DNA of 14,551 nucleotides, taken from M55B165 sp964423265 (GTDB lineage Bacteria; Actinomycetota; Humimicrobiia; Humimicrobiales; Humimicrobiaceae). Both the position numbers and the translations under genes were made by a program. The notes below the pieces were generated by a model. The model did not search any database. It saw only the letters and a list, made by a program, of their open reading frames with translations, and was not told where the DNA came from. Where the stretch lies: positions 1 through 14,551 of the forward strand of contig CAYREF010000047.1 of assembly GCA_964423265.1 (NCBI GenBank). Reading direction: 5' to 3'. Numbering within the stretch: the stretch's first letter is position 1; each line of letters opens with the position of its first letter. Positions 7,160 through 14,537 of the stretch are shown piece by piece.

Positions 7160-8206
7160 GTGCAAATGCTAGAATATGAAATAAAAGATGATGATTATTA
7201 CCTGTTTTCTGCAGGTGAGCTTTCCAGCAGGGAAATGTATTTTATTGACGGCCCTAAACTTAAGAGGATGGCCAATGCTCACAACAGGGAAGAATTATTA
7301 AAACTGTTAAAAGAAACCTTTTACAGCAAATATTTAGATGAACTGGAAAGCGGAAAAAGTTTTGAGCAAATCCTGTGCCGGGAATTCGCAGATATTGCCA
7401 CTTATCTGACAAAAAGATTAAAAAAAGAACACATGCGGACTATAAATATTTTGTTTCTGGCAGAGAACATACATAACTTAAAACTTATCTTGAAATCCTT
7501 GTTTTATGAGGACAATCTCGATAATTTATTCATTCCCCTACAATATACATATAGCTTTCTTGTAAATACAGTTGAATCGCGCAGATTTGAAGATACCGAT
7601 CCCGTAACAGCAACAGCACTAGAAAAAATAGCTGCCCTCTCAAAACAGGAGGGTGGCCACCGGGAAATGGATATGGAGCTTGAAAAAGCTTATCTTGATT
7701 CTTTATGTGAGAAAATATCTAATATCAAATCCAATATGATAAAGGATTTTTTAAAACATTTGGTTGATATTTACAATATAAAAAATATATACAGGTATAA
7801 ATTAAGTGGAGACAGTTATGGATTTGACCGGTTTCTATCCCCTAATGGTTTCCTGGAAGTGAAGTTTTTAAAAAAATACGAAAAAGGGCAGCTTGGTGAA
7901 TTTCTGGAAGCTATTGAAAAAACAAGATATAGTCCGCTAGTTAAATATGGAGGCAGAAGCCTGGCAGAAGAGAGGGATTTCTCAATTTTTGAAAGAAATG
8001 AAGACATTTTCTACAGGCTGTTTTTTGAGCCTATTAGATACACTACATCCAATCTTGAAAAGGTATTCGACTATTTTTTAAAGAAAAAAATTGAAATAAA
8101 GAACTTAAATATAATTTACACCGGAGTTAGCTACGGTATAGACAAGGATAAAATAAGGCATGAGGTATTAATATTAGATGAAGACAAAAATCGCAGCAAT
8201 TGGTGA
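7160..8206 (+). CDS. ntpC: V-type ATPase subunit C (AC39/d family)
   Basis: A 348-residue soluble, mostly helical protein of the vATP-synt_AC39 family. This subunit is the funnel-shaped socket that couples the central shaft (D-F) to the proteolipid ring. It has the family-like start (EYEIKDDDYYLFSAGELSSREM) and a C-terminal helix-rich repeat with many Tyr, Phe and Lys residues. The start is GTG at 7160. AAGGAG (7148-7153) lies six bases upstream, which fits better than the ATG at 7166 (12 bases). The C-terminal 29 bases overlap the next gene in another frame. The length is slightly above the E. hirae and Thermus homologues. No lesion is seen. Confidence 0.95.
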   Translation: MQMLEYEIKDDDYYLFSAGELSSREMYFIDGPKLKRMANAHNREELLKLLKETFYSKYLDELESGKSFEQILCREFADIATYLTKRLKKEHMRTINILFLAENIHNLKLILKSLFYEDNLDNLFIPLQYTYSFLVNTVESRRFEDTDPVTATALEKIAALSKQEGGHREMDMELEKAYLDSLCEKISNIKSNMIKDFLKHLVDIYNIKNIYRYKLSGDSYGFDRFLSPNGFLEVKFLKKYEKGQLGEFLEAIEKTRYSPLVKYGGRSLAEERDFSIFERNEDIFYRLFFEPIRYTTSNLEKVFDYFLKKKIEIKNLNIIYTGVSYGIDKDKIRHEVLILDEDKNRSNW

Positions 8207-8498
8207 AAAAGATATAATGCTCATATTCAAGGCTATAGGGGCTGAGGTATATCCAGTCTCTGAATACAGCCAGGCTGCGCCCAAGATAAAAAAGTTGGCC
8301 AAGGAAGGTTACGGCATAATCTTTATAACAGAAAATATTGCCGCGGAACTGGACCAGCTAATTAAAAGCTATTCGGATCAGTTCCTTCCTTCAATTGTGG
8401 TAATTCCCGGCTTGGGCAAAAGAAATAATTATGCAATAAAAAGATTAAGACAGGCAATAATAAAAGCTGTCGGCATTGATGTAATTCCAGAAAAATAG
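8178..8498 (+). CDS. ntpG: V-type ATPase subunit F (central stalk)
   Basis: A 106-residue protein with the small Rossmann-like fold expected of subunit F. It starts with a beta strand, MKTKIAAIGEKD, then FKAIGAEVYPV, GYGIIFITENIA and a conserved end with PSIVVIPGLG and AIIKAVGIDV. F binds subunit D in the central rotor shaft and, in relatives, helps regulate ATP hydrolysis. The start at 8178 lies inside the end of subunit C (29-base overlap). It is supported by the family-like N-terminus directly after the Met, so re-initiation or coupling is likely. The GAGGT at 8162-8166 may serve as a ribosome-binding site. It is called NtpG in E. hirae. Confidence 0.94.
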   Translation: MKTKIAAIGEKDIMLIFKAIGAEVYPVSEYSQAAPKIKKLAKEGYGIIFITENIAAELDQLIKSYSDQFLPSIVVIPGLGKRNNYAIKRLRQAIIKAVGIDVIPEK

Positions 8499-8508
8499 GA
8501 GTAAATTT

Positions 8509-10272
8509 ATGAATAATAACATTGGCAAAATCATTAAAGTAGCAGGTCCCCTGGTAGTAGCAGAAAACATGGCAGGAGCCAGAATGTATGATGTTGTATT
8601 CGTATCTGAACAAAGGCTTATGGGTGAAATTATTGAACTCCATGGAGACAAGGCCTCCATACAGGTATACGAAGAAACAGGAGGGGTTGGTGTTGGGGAA
8701 CCCGTATACAATAGTGGGCAGCCCTTAATTGTTGAATTAGGCCCTGGAATAATAGAAACAATATATGATGGAATCCAGAGACCCCTTAAGCTGATCTCTG
8801 AACAGTCTGGCAACTTCATTCCCAGAGGCATCCAGATACCTGCATTAGATAGAAAAAAGAAATGGAAATTTGAACCCATAGCAAAAAATGGTGATGAGGT
8901 AAATAAGGGAGACTTTTTAGGCCTTGTAGAGGAAACTTCCCTTATTAAGCACTATATCATGGTGCCAGAAGGAATAAGCGGCAAGGTAGCCGAGATAAAA
9001 CAAGGGCAATACAAGATAGAGGAAACTATAGCTACAATAAAGACAAATGAAGGAGAAAAAGAAGTTACCATGCTGCAAAAATGGCCGGTTAGGAAACCCA
9101 GGCCCTTCTGCAGGAAACTTCCCCCTGAAGAGCCGCTTTACACAGGGCAAAGAGTAATAGATACTTTCTTCCCCATTGCCAAAGGAGGAACTGCTTGTGT
9201 CCCTGGCCCATTTGGTTCAGGAAAGACGGTAATACAACACCAGCTTGCAAAATGGGCAACTGCTGAAATTGTAGTATATATTGGCTGCGGCGAGCGTGGA
9301 AATGAAATGACCGATGTTCTGCTGGAGTTCCCGGAATTAAAAGACCCCAAATCCGGTGAGCCGCTAATGAAAAGGACCATACTTATTGCCAATACCTCCA
9401 ATATGCCTGTAGCAGCCAGGGAAGCTTCGGTATACACGGGAATAACCATGGCTGAATACTTCAGAGACATGGGCTACTCGGTTGCACTCATGGCTGACTC
9501 TACCTCCAGATGGGCAGAAGCAATGAGGGAAATATCAGGCCGCCTGGAAGAGATGCCTGGCGAAGAAGGATATCCGGCATACCTGGGATCAAAAATTGCT
9601 TCATTTTACGAAAGGGCCGGAAGGGTAGAATGCCTTGACCATGAAGATAGCCGCATAGGAGCGCTATCAGTAATAGGAGCAGTTTCTCCTCCCGGGGGAG
9701 ACCTCTCAGACCCTGTGGTGCAGGCTACCCTGCGGGTGGTAAAAGTATTCTGGTCCCTGGAAGCAGAACTTGCCTATGGAAGGCATTTCCCGGCAATATC
9801 CTGGCTTAACTCCTACTCGCTTTATACGGATAATCTAAAAAGCCATATACAGGAAGAGGTTGCAGAAGATTTTTACGATCTCCAAGCAGAATCTATGAGA
9901 ATACTTGAAGAAGAGTCAGAACTTGAAGAAGTGGTAAGACTGGTAGGCCTTGATGCCCTATCTGCCTCTGACAGGCTGACCATGCTAATTGCAAGGATTC
10001 TAAGGGAAGATTTTTTGCACCAGAATGCATTTCATGACATTGATACTGTAGCATCTATTAAAAAGCAATACAAAATGCTAAATACCATTAATTATTTTTA
10101 CCAACAGTCCTCAGACTACATCAGCAGAGGTGTTGGCATAGAAGATATAGAAAATATGAAAATACTGGACAAGATCGCGAGAATGCGGTATCTGGAGGAA
10201 GAAGAAATAAGTAAAATAGATGACATAAAGAAAGAAATTGATAAAGAAATTAGGTCTTTATTGGAGGAATAG
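8509..10272 (+). CDS. ntpA: V-type ATPase catalytic subunit A
   Basis: A 587-residue catalytic subunit; three alternate with three B subunits in the head. Order: N-terminal beta-barrel (about 1-70), the A-specific bulge insert (about 115-190), nucleotide-binding domain, C-terminal helical domain. Seen: Walker A GPFGSGKT (233-240) with Lys239 and Thr240, the catalytic Glu262 in GCGERGNEMTD, and ADSTSRWAEAMREISGRLEEMPGEEGYPAYL, the conserved lid region. There is no intein; the P-loop region, a known intein site in some V-ATPases, is intact. A good Shine-Dalgarno (AGGAG) precedes the ATG. The gene is ten bases from subunit F and three from subunit B. With subunit K Na+-type, ATP hydrolysis probably drives Na+ export, or the reverse; the direction cannot be read from sequence. 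Confidence 0.98.
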   Translation: MNNNIGKIIKVAGPLVVAENMAGARMYDVVFVSEQRLMGEIIELHGDKASIQVYEETGGVGVGEPVYNSGQPLIVELGPGIIETIYDGIQRPLKLISEQSGNFIPRGIQIPALDRKKKWKFEPIAKNGDEVNKGDFLGLVEETSLIKHYIMVPEGISGKVAEIKQGQYKIEETIATIKTNEGEKEVTMLQKWPVRKPRPFCRKLPPEEPLYTGQRVIDTFFPIAKGGTACVPGPFGSGKTVIQHQLAKWATAEIVVYIGCGERGNEMTDVLLEFPELKDPKSGEPLMKRTILIANTSNMPVAAREASVYTGITMAEYFRDMGYSVALMADSTSRWAEAMREISGRLEEMPGEEGYPAYLGSKIASFYERAGRVECLDHEDSRIGALSVIGAVSPPGGDLSDPVVQATLRVVKVFWSLEAELAYGRHFPAISWLNSYSLYTDNLKSHIQEEVAEDFYDLQAESMRILEEESELEEVVRLVGLDALSASDRLTMLIARILREDFLHQNAFHDIDTVASIKKQYKMLNTINYFYQQSSDYISRGVGIEDIENMKILDKIARMRYLEEEEISKIDDIKKEIDKEIRSLLEE

Positions 10273-10275
10273 AAG

Positions 10276-11676
10276 ATGTTAAAAGAATATAAAGGGATTT
10301 CCAATATTTCAGGCCCGCTTATGATGGTAGAAGGGATAGAAGGGGTTAAATACGGTGAACTTGTGGAAATTAGATTAAGCGATGGCCGAATTAGAAATGG
10401 CCAGGTCCTGGAAGTAGAGCATGATACTGCACTGGTACAAGTTTTTGAAGGGACCACGGGCATAGATACAAAAGGTACAAAAACAAGATTTCTAGGAAGG
10501 GGAATTCAAATGTATCTTTCCCCTGATATCCTGGGAAAGATATTTACCGGTCTTGGCAAACCAAGGACTGGACAAGACAAAATAATACCAGAAAAAAAGC
10601 TTGACATAAACGGCAATCCCATAAACCCTTACGCCAGAGATTATCCCAATGAATTTATCCAGACCGGGATATCAGTAATTGATGGCTTAAACACTCTAGT
10701 AAGGGGGCAAAAACTCCCCATATTTTCAGGGTCAGGGTTGCCCCATAATAAAATGGCAGCACAAATAGCAAGGCAGTCCAAGGTTCTGGGTGAAGAGGAA
10801 TCATTTGCCGTGGTTTTTGTGGCCATGGGCATAACCTTCGAGGAAGCAGAGTTCTTTATTGGGGATTTAAGGAAGACCGGAGCTTTGTCCAGGTCAGTTT
10901 TAGTTCTTAATCTGGCCGATGACCCTGCAATTGAAAGGCTTGCAACCCCAAGAGTTGGCTTAACCTGTGCAGAATACCTGGCATTTGAAAAAAATATGCA
11001 CGTTCTGGTTATTCTTACAGACATGACCAACTATTGTGAAGCATTAAGGGAAGTATCAGCATCAAGAAAGGAAATACCTGGAAGGCGGGGCTACCCGGGA
11101 TACCTTTACACAGACCTTGCTTCTATATATGAAAGGGCAGGGAAAATTAAAGGAAAGGACGGCTCCATCACCCTAATCCCCATACTTACCATGCCTGAAG
11201 ATGATAAAACCCATCCCATACCAGACCTTACAGGATACATTACAGAAGGCCAAATAATACTGTCCAGGTCACTCAATAAAAAGAAAATAGCACCGCCGGT
11301 AGATGCTCTGCCTTCTCTTTCCAGATTAAAGGACAAAGGTATAGGCACCGGCAAAACAAGAGAAGACCATGCTGATATATTTAACCAGCTGTACGCAGCA
11401 TATGCCCGGGGTAAAGAAGTGCAGGAGCTTGCTGTAATTTTGGGTGAAGCTGCACTGACAGATATAGACAAGGTATATCATAAGTTTGCAGATGAATTTG
11501 AAGCCAAATACATTTCCCAGGGCGAGTACGAGAACAGGACCATTGAAGAAACGCTGGATCTGGGTTGGAAACTACTTTCCATGTTTCCCAGGGACAGGCT
11601 TAAAAGGATCAGGGATGAATATCTTGATAAGTATCTTTCTAGATTTAAAAAAGAAGAAAAGGAAGTGGCAAAATAA
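10276..11676 (+). CDS. ntpB: V-type ATPase regulatory subunit B
   Basis: A 466-residue non-catalytic nucleotide-domain subunit. In place of a P-loop it has SGSGLPHNKMAAQIARQ (151-167), the degenerate form typical of B. The PSLSR motif ends in Arg350, the same number as the arginine finger of E. hirae NtpB, which completes the active site at the A-B interface. Other family hallmarks are LTDMTNYCEALREVSASRKEIPGRRGYPGYLYTDLASIYERAG-type conserved stretches (about 247-289) and TMPEDDKTHPIPDLTGYITEGQI (305-327). A strong GGAGG lies at the end of subunit A, eight or nine bases before the ATG. The stop codon is directly followed by the start of subunit D. Confidence 0.98.
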   Translation: MLKEYKGISNISGPLMMVEGIEGVKYGELVEIRLSDGRIRNGQVLEVEHDTALVQVFEGTTGIDTKGTKTRFLGRGIQMYLSPDILGKIFTGLGKPRTGQDKIIPEKKLDINGNPINPYARDYPNEFIQTGISVIDGLNTLVRGQKLPIFSGSGLPHNKMAAQIARQSKVLGEEESFAVVFVAMGITFEEAEFFIGDLRKTGALSRSVLVLNLADDPAIERLATPRVGLTCAEYLAFEKNMHVLVILTDMTNYCEALREVSASRKEIPGRRGYPGYLYTDLASIYERAGKIKGKDGSITLIPILTMPEDDKTHPIPDLTGYITEGQIILSRSLNKKKIAPPVDALPSLSRLKDKGIGTGKTREDHADIFNQLYAAYARGKEVQELAVILGEAALTDIDKVYHKFADEFEAKYISQGEYENRTIEETLDLGWKLLSMFPRDRLKRIRDEYLDKYLSRFKKEEKEVAK

Positions 11677-12297
11677 ATGCTGGCAAATGTTAATGCGACA
11701 AGAATGGAGCTTCTGCGCTTAAAGCAGAGGCTGAACCTGGCAAGAAGGGGCCATAAACTGCTTAAGGATAAGCAGGATGAGCTTATGAGGCAACTAATGG
11801 AAATAATTGATGAAGTAAAAGAAGCCAGGCTAGAAATAGAAAGGGAATTCCAGTCAATACTCCAGGCCTTTACTATGGCCAAAGCAAAAATGGGCCCCCA
11901 CCAAACAGAAGAATCCTTACTTTTCCCTACTAAGAAATTGTCATTGTCAGTAACTAAAAAAAATATCATGAGTGTTAGGGTACCCATATACCAGAGAGAA
12001 ATGGAGGGGAGCATTATTCCTTACGGTTACCTGAACACTTCAGGAAAAATGGACGAATCCTTAATTAACTTTGAAAAATTTCTGGAAGCCCTTCTCAATT
12101 TAGCCGAAAAAGAAAAAACGGTACAGCTCATGGCAGACGAAATAGAAGAAACCAGGAGAAGAGTAAACGCTCTAGAATACAAGCTGATTCCTGAGCTTGA
12201 AGAAACCACTAAATATATAACCATGAAGCTTGCAGAAAACGAGCGGTCAAATACAGTGAGGCTAATGAAACTAAAAGACATTGTTAGAAGCCACTGA
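11677..12297 (+). CDS. ntpD: V-type ATPase subunit D (central shaft)
   Basis: A 206-residue long coiled-coil protein forming the rotating central axle. N- and C-terminal helices (about 5-75 and 125-200) pack antiparallel and a short beta region lies between. Family-typical start: ATRMELLRLKQRLNLARRGHKLLKDKQDELMRQ, close to the conserved signature. The ATG follows the subunit B stop with no spacer, so translation is probably coupled. This is the last gene of the operon. In E. hirae a K+ transporter gene (ntpJ) lies further downstream; here the operon ends and a convergent toxin gene begins 28 bp later. No lesion is seen. Confidence 0.96.
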   Translation: MLANVNATRMELLRLKQRLNLARRGHKLLKDKQDELMRQLMEIIDEVKEARLEIEREFQSILQAFTMAKAKMGPHQTEESLLFPTKKLSLSVTKKNIMSVRVPIYQREMEGSIIPYGYLNTSGKMDESLINFEKFLEALLNLAEKEKTVQLMADEIEETRRRVNALEYKLIPELEETTKYITMKLAENERSNTVRLMKLKDIVRSH

Positions 12298-12325
12298 CCA
12301 ACCTATTATGCGAAAAACTCTTTAT

Positions 12326-12727
12326 TTATGGCTCTAGCCTTTTTATATTATCAAAGTTATCAAAATCTTTATCATAAGAATAAACTGAGGATAATCCATC
12401 TTTTTCCATAAAAGAATAATTATAGGCATCTATGAAATCAATATTTTGCTTCTTAAAAATACTTACTGCATCCATTAGCAAGCCCTTTTCTGGAATTCGA
12501 ACATTGGGGGTATTCAATAATAACTCAACATTTTCACATATTTCTTTTTTATTCCACTTATAGAATTTATCAAGGATCCAAATAATTTCTGCTATCACAA
12601 AAGAGCTGGTAATATATTTATCATTTCCATTTACTACCCTCTCAAATAGTTTTTCAACCTTCTTGCTCATTTCTGTATTATCATCTACAAAATACCTCAA
12701 GAAAATATTAGTATCCAGGAATATCAT
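12326..12727 (-). CDS. vapC: PIN-domain toxin, VapC family
   Basis: A 133-residue PIN-domain protein, the size of VapC endoribonuclease toxins, which cut tRNA, rRNA or other RNA with Mg2+/Mn2+. The acidic active-site set is visible: Asp5 in FLDTNIFLRY, Glu47 in VIAEIIW, Asp100 in DFIDAYNYS, and Asp119/Asp121 in SYDKDFDNF. All four positions are filled, so the enzyme should be active. The start ATG at 12727 overlaps the antitoxin stop in an ATGA tetranucleotide, and GGAG lies eight bases before it. This arrangement makes toxin translation depend on antitoxin translation. The cellular target cannot be predicted. The gene converges on the ATPase operon. Confidence 0.9.
   Translation of the reverse strand: MIFLDTNIFLRYFVDDNTEMSKKVEKLFERVVNGNDKYITSSFVIAEIIWILDKFYKWNKKEICENVELLLNTPNVRIPEKGLLMDAVSIFKKQNIDFIDAYNYSFMEKDGLSSVYSYDKDFDNFDNIKRLEP
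12330..12344 (+). terminator. Possible weak terminator of the ATPase operon
   Basis: GGCT-CT-AGCC (12330-12339) is followed directly by TTTTT (12340-12344), inside the 3' end of the facing toxin gene. With a 2-nt loop the stem would have to open to 3 bp, so it is weak. No better hairpin is visible between the ATPase operon and the toxin gene. Confidence 0.22.
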
Positions 12728-12966
12728 TTAGACTCTCCTACTGCTTTTTCTGCAATTTCTGTTTCCACCTTTTCCCTAACTTTTTTTATATTAAAGGACT
12801 GCTTAACTTTTTTCCTGTTTGCATTTAAAATAGTGCCCTTTTTTACTGTAAATATAATATTTCCCTCTTTTACTTTGAAATTGCCGATATCATGGGGCTT
12901 TATGTTAAACCTGTCCCTAATATGTTTTGGAATTGTAATCTGGCCTTTTTTAGTTATTCTAGGCAT
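12724..12966 (-). CDS. vapB: AbrB/MazE-type antitoxin (VapB-like)
   Basis: An 80-residue protein starting with the swapped-hairpin DNA-binding module: MPRITKKGQITIPKHIRDRFNIKPHD, the classic AbrB/SpoVT/MazE signature (residues 1-45). The charged, Lys/Glu-rich tail (about 46-80) would thread through the toxin and block its active site. Expected role: dimeric repressor of its own promoter and inhibitor of the PIN toxin. The start ATG at 12966 has GGTGAT six bases upstream. The promoter lies immediately beyond it. The gene order (antitoxin first, 4-base overlap) is the usual one for type II systems. Confidence 0.88.
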   Translation of the reverse strand: MPRITKKGQITIPKHIRDRFNIKPHDIGNFKVKEGNIIFTVKKGTILNANRKKVKQSFNIKKVREKVETEIAEKAVGESK

Positions 12967-12983
12967 ACTTAATCACCATTCTT

Positions 12984-13012
12984 ACTATAATTAAAATATT
13001 ACTCAGTGTCAA
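12984..13012 (-). promoter_or_regulatory. Near-consensus promoter of the vapBC pair
   Basis: On the minus strand, TTGACA (13012-13007) and TATAGT (12989-12984) are separated by exactly 17 bp, 11 of 12 consensus bases. The expected start near 12977 leaves only about 11 nt before the ATG at 12966. A strong promoter is what an autorepressed toxin-antitoxin operon needs. I could not find a clear palindromic operator over it. Confidence 0.6.
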
Positions 13013-13049
13013 GTATTACAATTAATTAATAAAATTTTTATTCCATCCT

Positions 13050-13058
13050 TGTTATAAT
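13050..13058 (+). promoter_or_regulatory. Extended -10 promoter of the threonylcarbamoyl-AMP synthase gene
   Basis: TGTTATAAT (13050-13058) is a perfect extended -10 element (TGn plus TATAAT). No good -35 lies 16-18 bp upstream, as is usual for extended -10 promoters. Transcription would start about 13065, only 0-3 bases before the ATG at 13068, so the mRNA should be leaderless or nearly so. No Shine-Dalgarno is present in CCTCAGT before the ATG, which agrees. Confidence 0.5.
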
Positions 13059-13067
13059 ACCCTCAGT

Positions 13068-13712
13068 ATGGAAAAAATAACCATAGAAAGCCTAAAAAAA
13101 ATAGATACTAACCTTAAGCACACTATTGCAAAAGCAATACTGGATAAAAAAATAGCCTTACTTCCTACTTCCACCATTTATGGACTAAGCTGTAAATATG
13201 ATGAAAGCAGGGCTTACCTGAAAATATATAAAATAAAAGAAAGGGCTTCCGGTAAACCCTTTATAATCCTTATATCGAACCTCAACCAGCTGGAAGACCT
13301 TGTTTTTCCCATAGACACCAATGCCAAAAAATTAATTAACAGGTTCTGGGCTGGCAAAAAGAAGTCTTCCCTTACCATAATATTTAAGAAAAATAAAAAT
13401 CTGCCCCCTTTTATAACAGCAGGAAAAGAAAAAATTGCCATCAGGTTGGCAGGATTAAATTATTTAAGAGAAATAATTGAAGTTACAGGCCCTATTACTT
13501 CCACTAGCGCTACCATTTCCGGTGTCAGCACCTCCCCTGATATTTTAGAAAAAGTTCCGGCAAAAATCCTAAAGAAAGTAGACCTGGTAGTTGGGTATAA
13601 AGGGAAGCTGGAAGGCCTTGCATCTACTATAATTGACATAACAGCTAACCCTCCAGCCCTTATCCGGGAAGGGCCTGTAAAATATAGCCAGATAATAGAA
13701 TCTATTAAATAG
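13068..13712 (+). CDS. tsaC: Threonylcarbamoyl-AMP synthase (TsaC/YrdC/Sua5 family)
   Basis: A 214-residue YrdC-domain protein. The family makes L-threonylcarbamoyl-AMP from Thr, bicarbonate and ATP, the first step of tRNA t6A37 synthesis. Seen: LLPTSTIYGLSC (31-42), KIKERASGKPFIILI with the KxR pair Lys57/Arg59, IAIRLAG (123-129), GPITSTSATISG (141-152), and the end ASTIIDITANPPALIREGPVK. Two departures: the SxN part of the conserved KxR...SxN tetrad reads S147-A-T149, and the usual FWPGPLT segment reads FWAGKKKSSLT, two residues longer. It is the short form without the Sua5 C-terminal domain. The start at 13068 is chosen because no alternative fits. No Shine-Dalgarno is seen. The gene converges on the broken mnmA with 18 bp between stops. 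Confidence 0.88.
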   Translation: MEKITIESLKKIDTNLKHTIAKAILDKKIALLPTSTIYGLSCKYDESRAYLKIYKIKERASGKPFIILISNLNQLEDLVFPIDTNAKKLINRFWAGKKKSSLTIIFKKNKNLPPFITAGKEKIAIRLAGLNYLREIIEVTGPITSTSATISGVSTSPDILEKVPAKILKKVDLVVGYKGKLEGLASTIIDITANPPALIREGPVKYSQIIESIK

Positions 13713-13730
13713 CTGGCTTTGCTGCTTTAG

Positions 13731-14344
13731 TTAATTTATGGTGCTATAAATTTTTCCTCCTCCAAGCACAATATCATTCCTGTAGAACACAATTGATTGG
13801 CCCGGAGTTACAGTTTCCTGTGCTTCTTTAAAAATTACTTTAATTTCCCCACCATCTTTAATAATTCTGCATTCTGCCTCATCCTGGTTGTACCTGATCT
13901 TGGCATTAGAAAACCGGGGAATTTCTTCAACCAGCATATTTAAATTTTTTGCATATAATCCCTTTTTTCTTAGTTCATCCCTGGGCCCAGCTACAACCTT
14001 GTTCTCCCTGTAATCTATTTTGGATACATAAAGGGGTGCGCCAGAATTCAAGCCCAGGCCTCTCCTCTGGCCAATTGTATAAAAACAGATCCCCTGTAGC
14101 CTTTTGGTAAATCCTTAATTCTTTCCCTTAAAAAATCCCCGTAATCTTTATCAGTAAAACAGATATCCTGGCTTTGGGATTTTTCTGCATTTGGAAGTTT
14201 ACTGTTTGCCGCAATTTCCTTTACTTTCTTTTTACTGTACTCTGCTAAAGGAAATATTATGTTCTTTAAATACTCTCTCCTAATAGGGTATAAAAAATAT
14301 GTTTGGTCTTTTTTTCTATCCTTTCCCTTACTTAAAAAATAGCT
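13731..14344 (-). pseudogene. mnmA: Broken mnmA, tRNA-specific 2-thiouridylase: middle and C-terminal parts in two frames
   Basis: MnmA thiolates U34 of tRNA. Two blocks are readable on the minus strand. In one frame (14344-14048), SYFLSKGKDRKKDQTYFLY, IIFPLAEYSKKKVKEIA and SQDICFTDKDYGDFLRERI match the middle of MnmA. They include the second catalytic Cys (codon 14161-14159, equivalent to Cys199 of E. coli). In another frame (open 14114-13731), GICFYTIGQRRGLGLNSGAPLYVSKID begins the C-terminal beta-barrel domain. The switch falls near 14090-14100. About a dozen residues of the usual linker (a DIVDEDGKVLG-like stretch) are also missing there, so this looks like a short deletion not divisible by three. 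Upstream, homology stops at a TAG (14347-14345): the N-terminal PP-loop domain, with the ATP motif and first catalytic Cys, is absent. A real pseudogene, or an assembly error near a contig end, could explain it. Confidence 0.8.
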
Positions 14345-14537
14345 CTAGAAAAAAACCTTCTAATTTCTAGTGTAATTGCTATTAACCCAAGGACTATAGG
14401 AAATATATTTGTTAAACATCCAATAAATAATATTTATGGGAATTATATGGTTCTGCCACAAGCTACTACAAAGACTAGAGTTTCTTTCTGTATTCAGTCC
14501 CCAGTAAAAAAAGAGAATCATACAAAACACACATAAT
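14334..14537 (+). other. Open frame of unknown status beyond the mnmA break
   Basis: After the mnmA homology ends, the plus strand has one frame without stops from about 14334 to the TAA near 14537. It reads with protein-like composition (for example NPRTIGNIFVKHPINNIYGN and QATTKTRVSFCIQSPVK) but lacks a start codon and ribosome-binding site until an internal Met. I recognise no family. The exactly overlapping minus strand is also open for about 53 codons. It may be a gene remnant, part of an inserted element, or chance. The rest of 14345-14551 shows nothing else I can support. Confidence 0.2.

Noticed and set aside
8445..8879. 144-codon minus-strand open frame opposite the start of subunit A
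   Set aside because: It is antisense to a highly conserved catalytic subunit gene, has no family resemblance and odd composition (Ser/Pro/Ile-rich), so it is a shadow frame.
8509..10272. Possible intein in subunit A
   Set aside because: The P-loop region and length (587 residues) are normal; the inserted domain at about 115-190 is the standard bulge of A subunits.
11478..12014. 178-codon minus-strand open frame across the B/D junction
   Set aside because: Ser/Leu/Ile-rich translation antisense to two conserved subunits; no ribosome-binding site or family features. Shadow of AT-rich coding DNA.
14354..14515. Minus-strand frame of about 53 codons starting with ATG beyond the mnmA break
   Set aside because: No recognisable family, no Shine-Dalgarno, and an equally open antisense frame. 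Not enough to call a gene.
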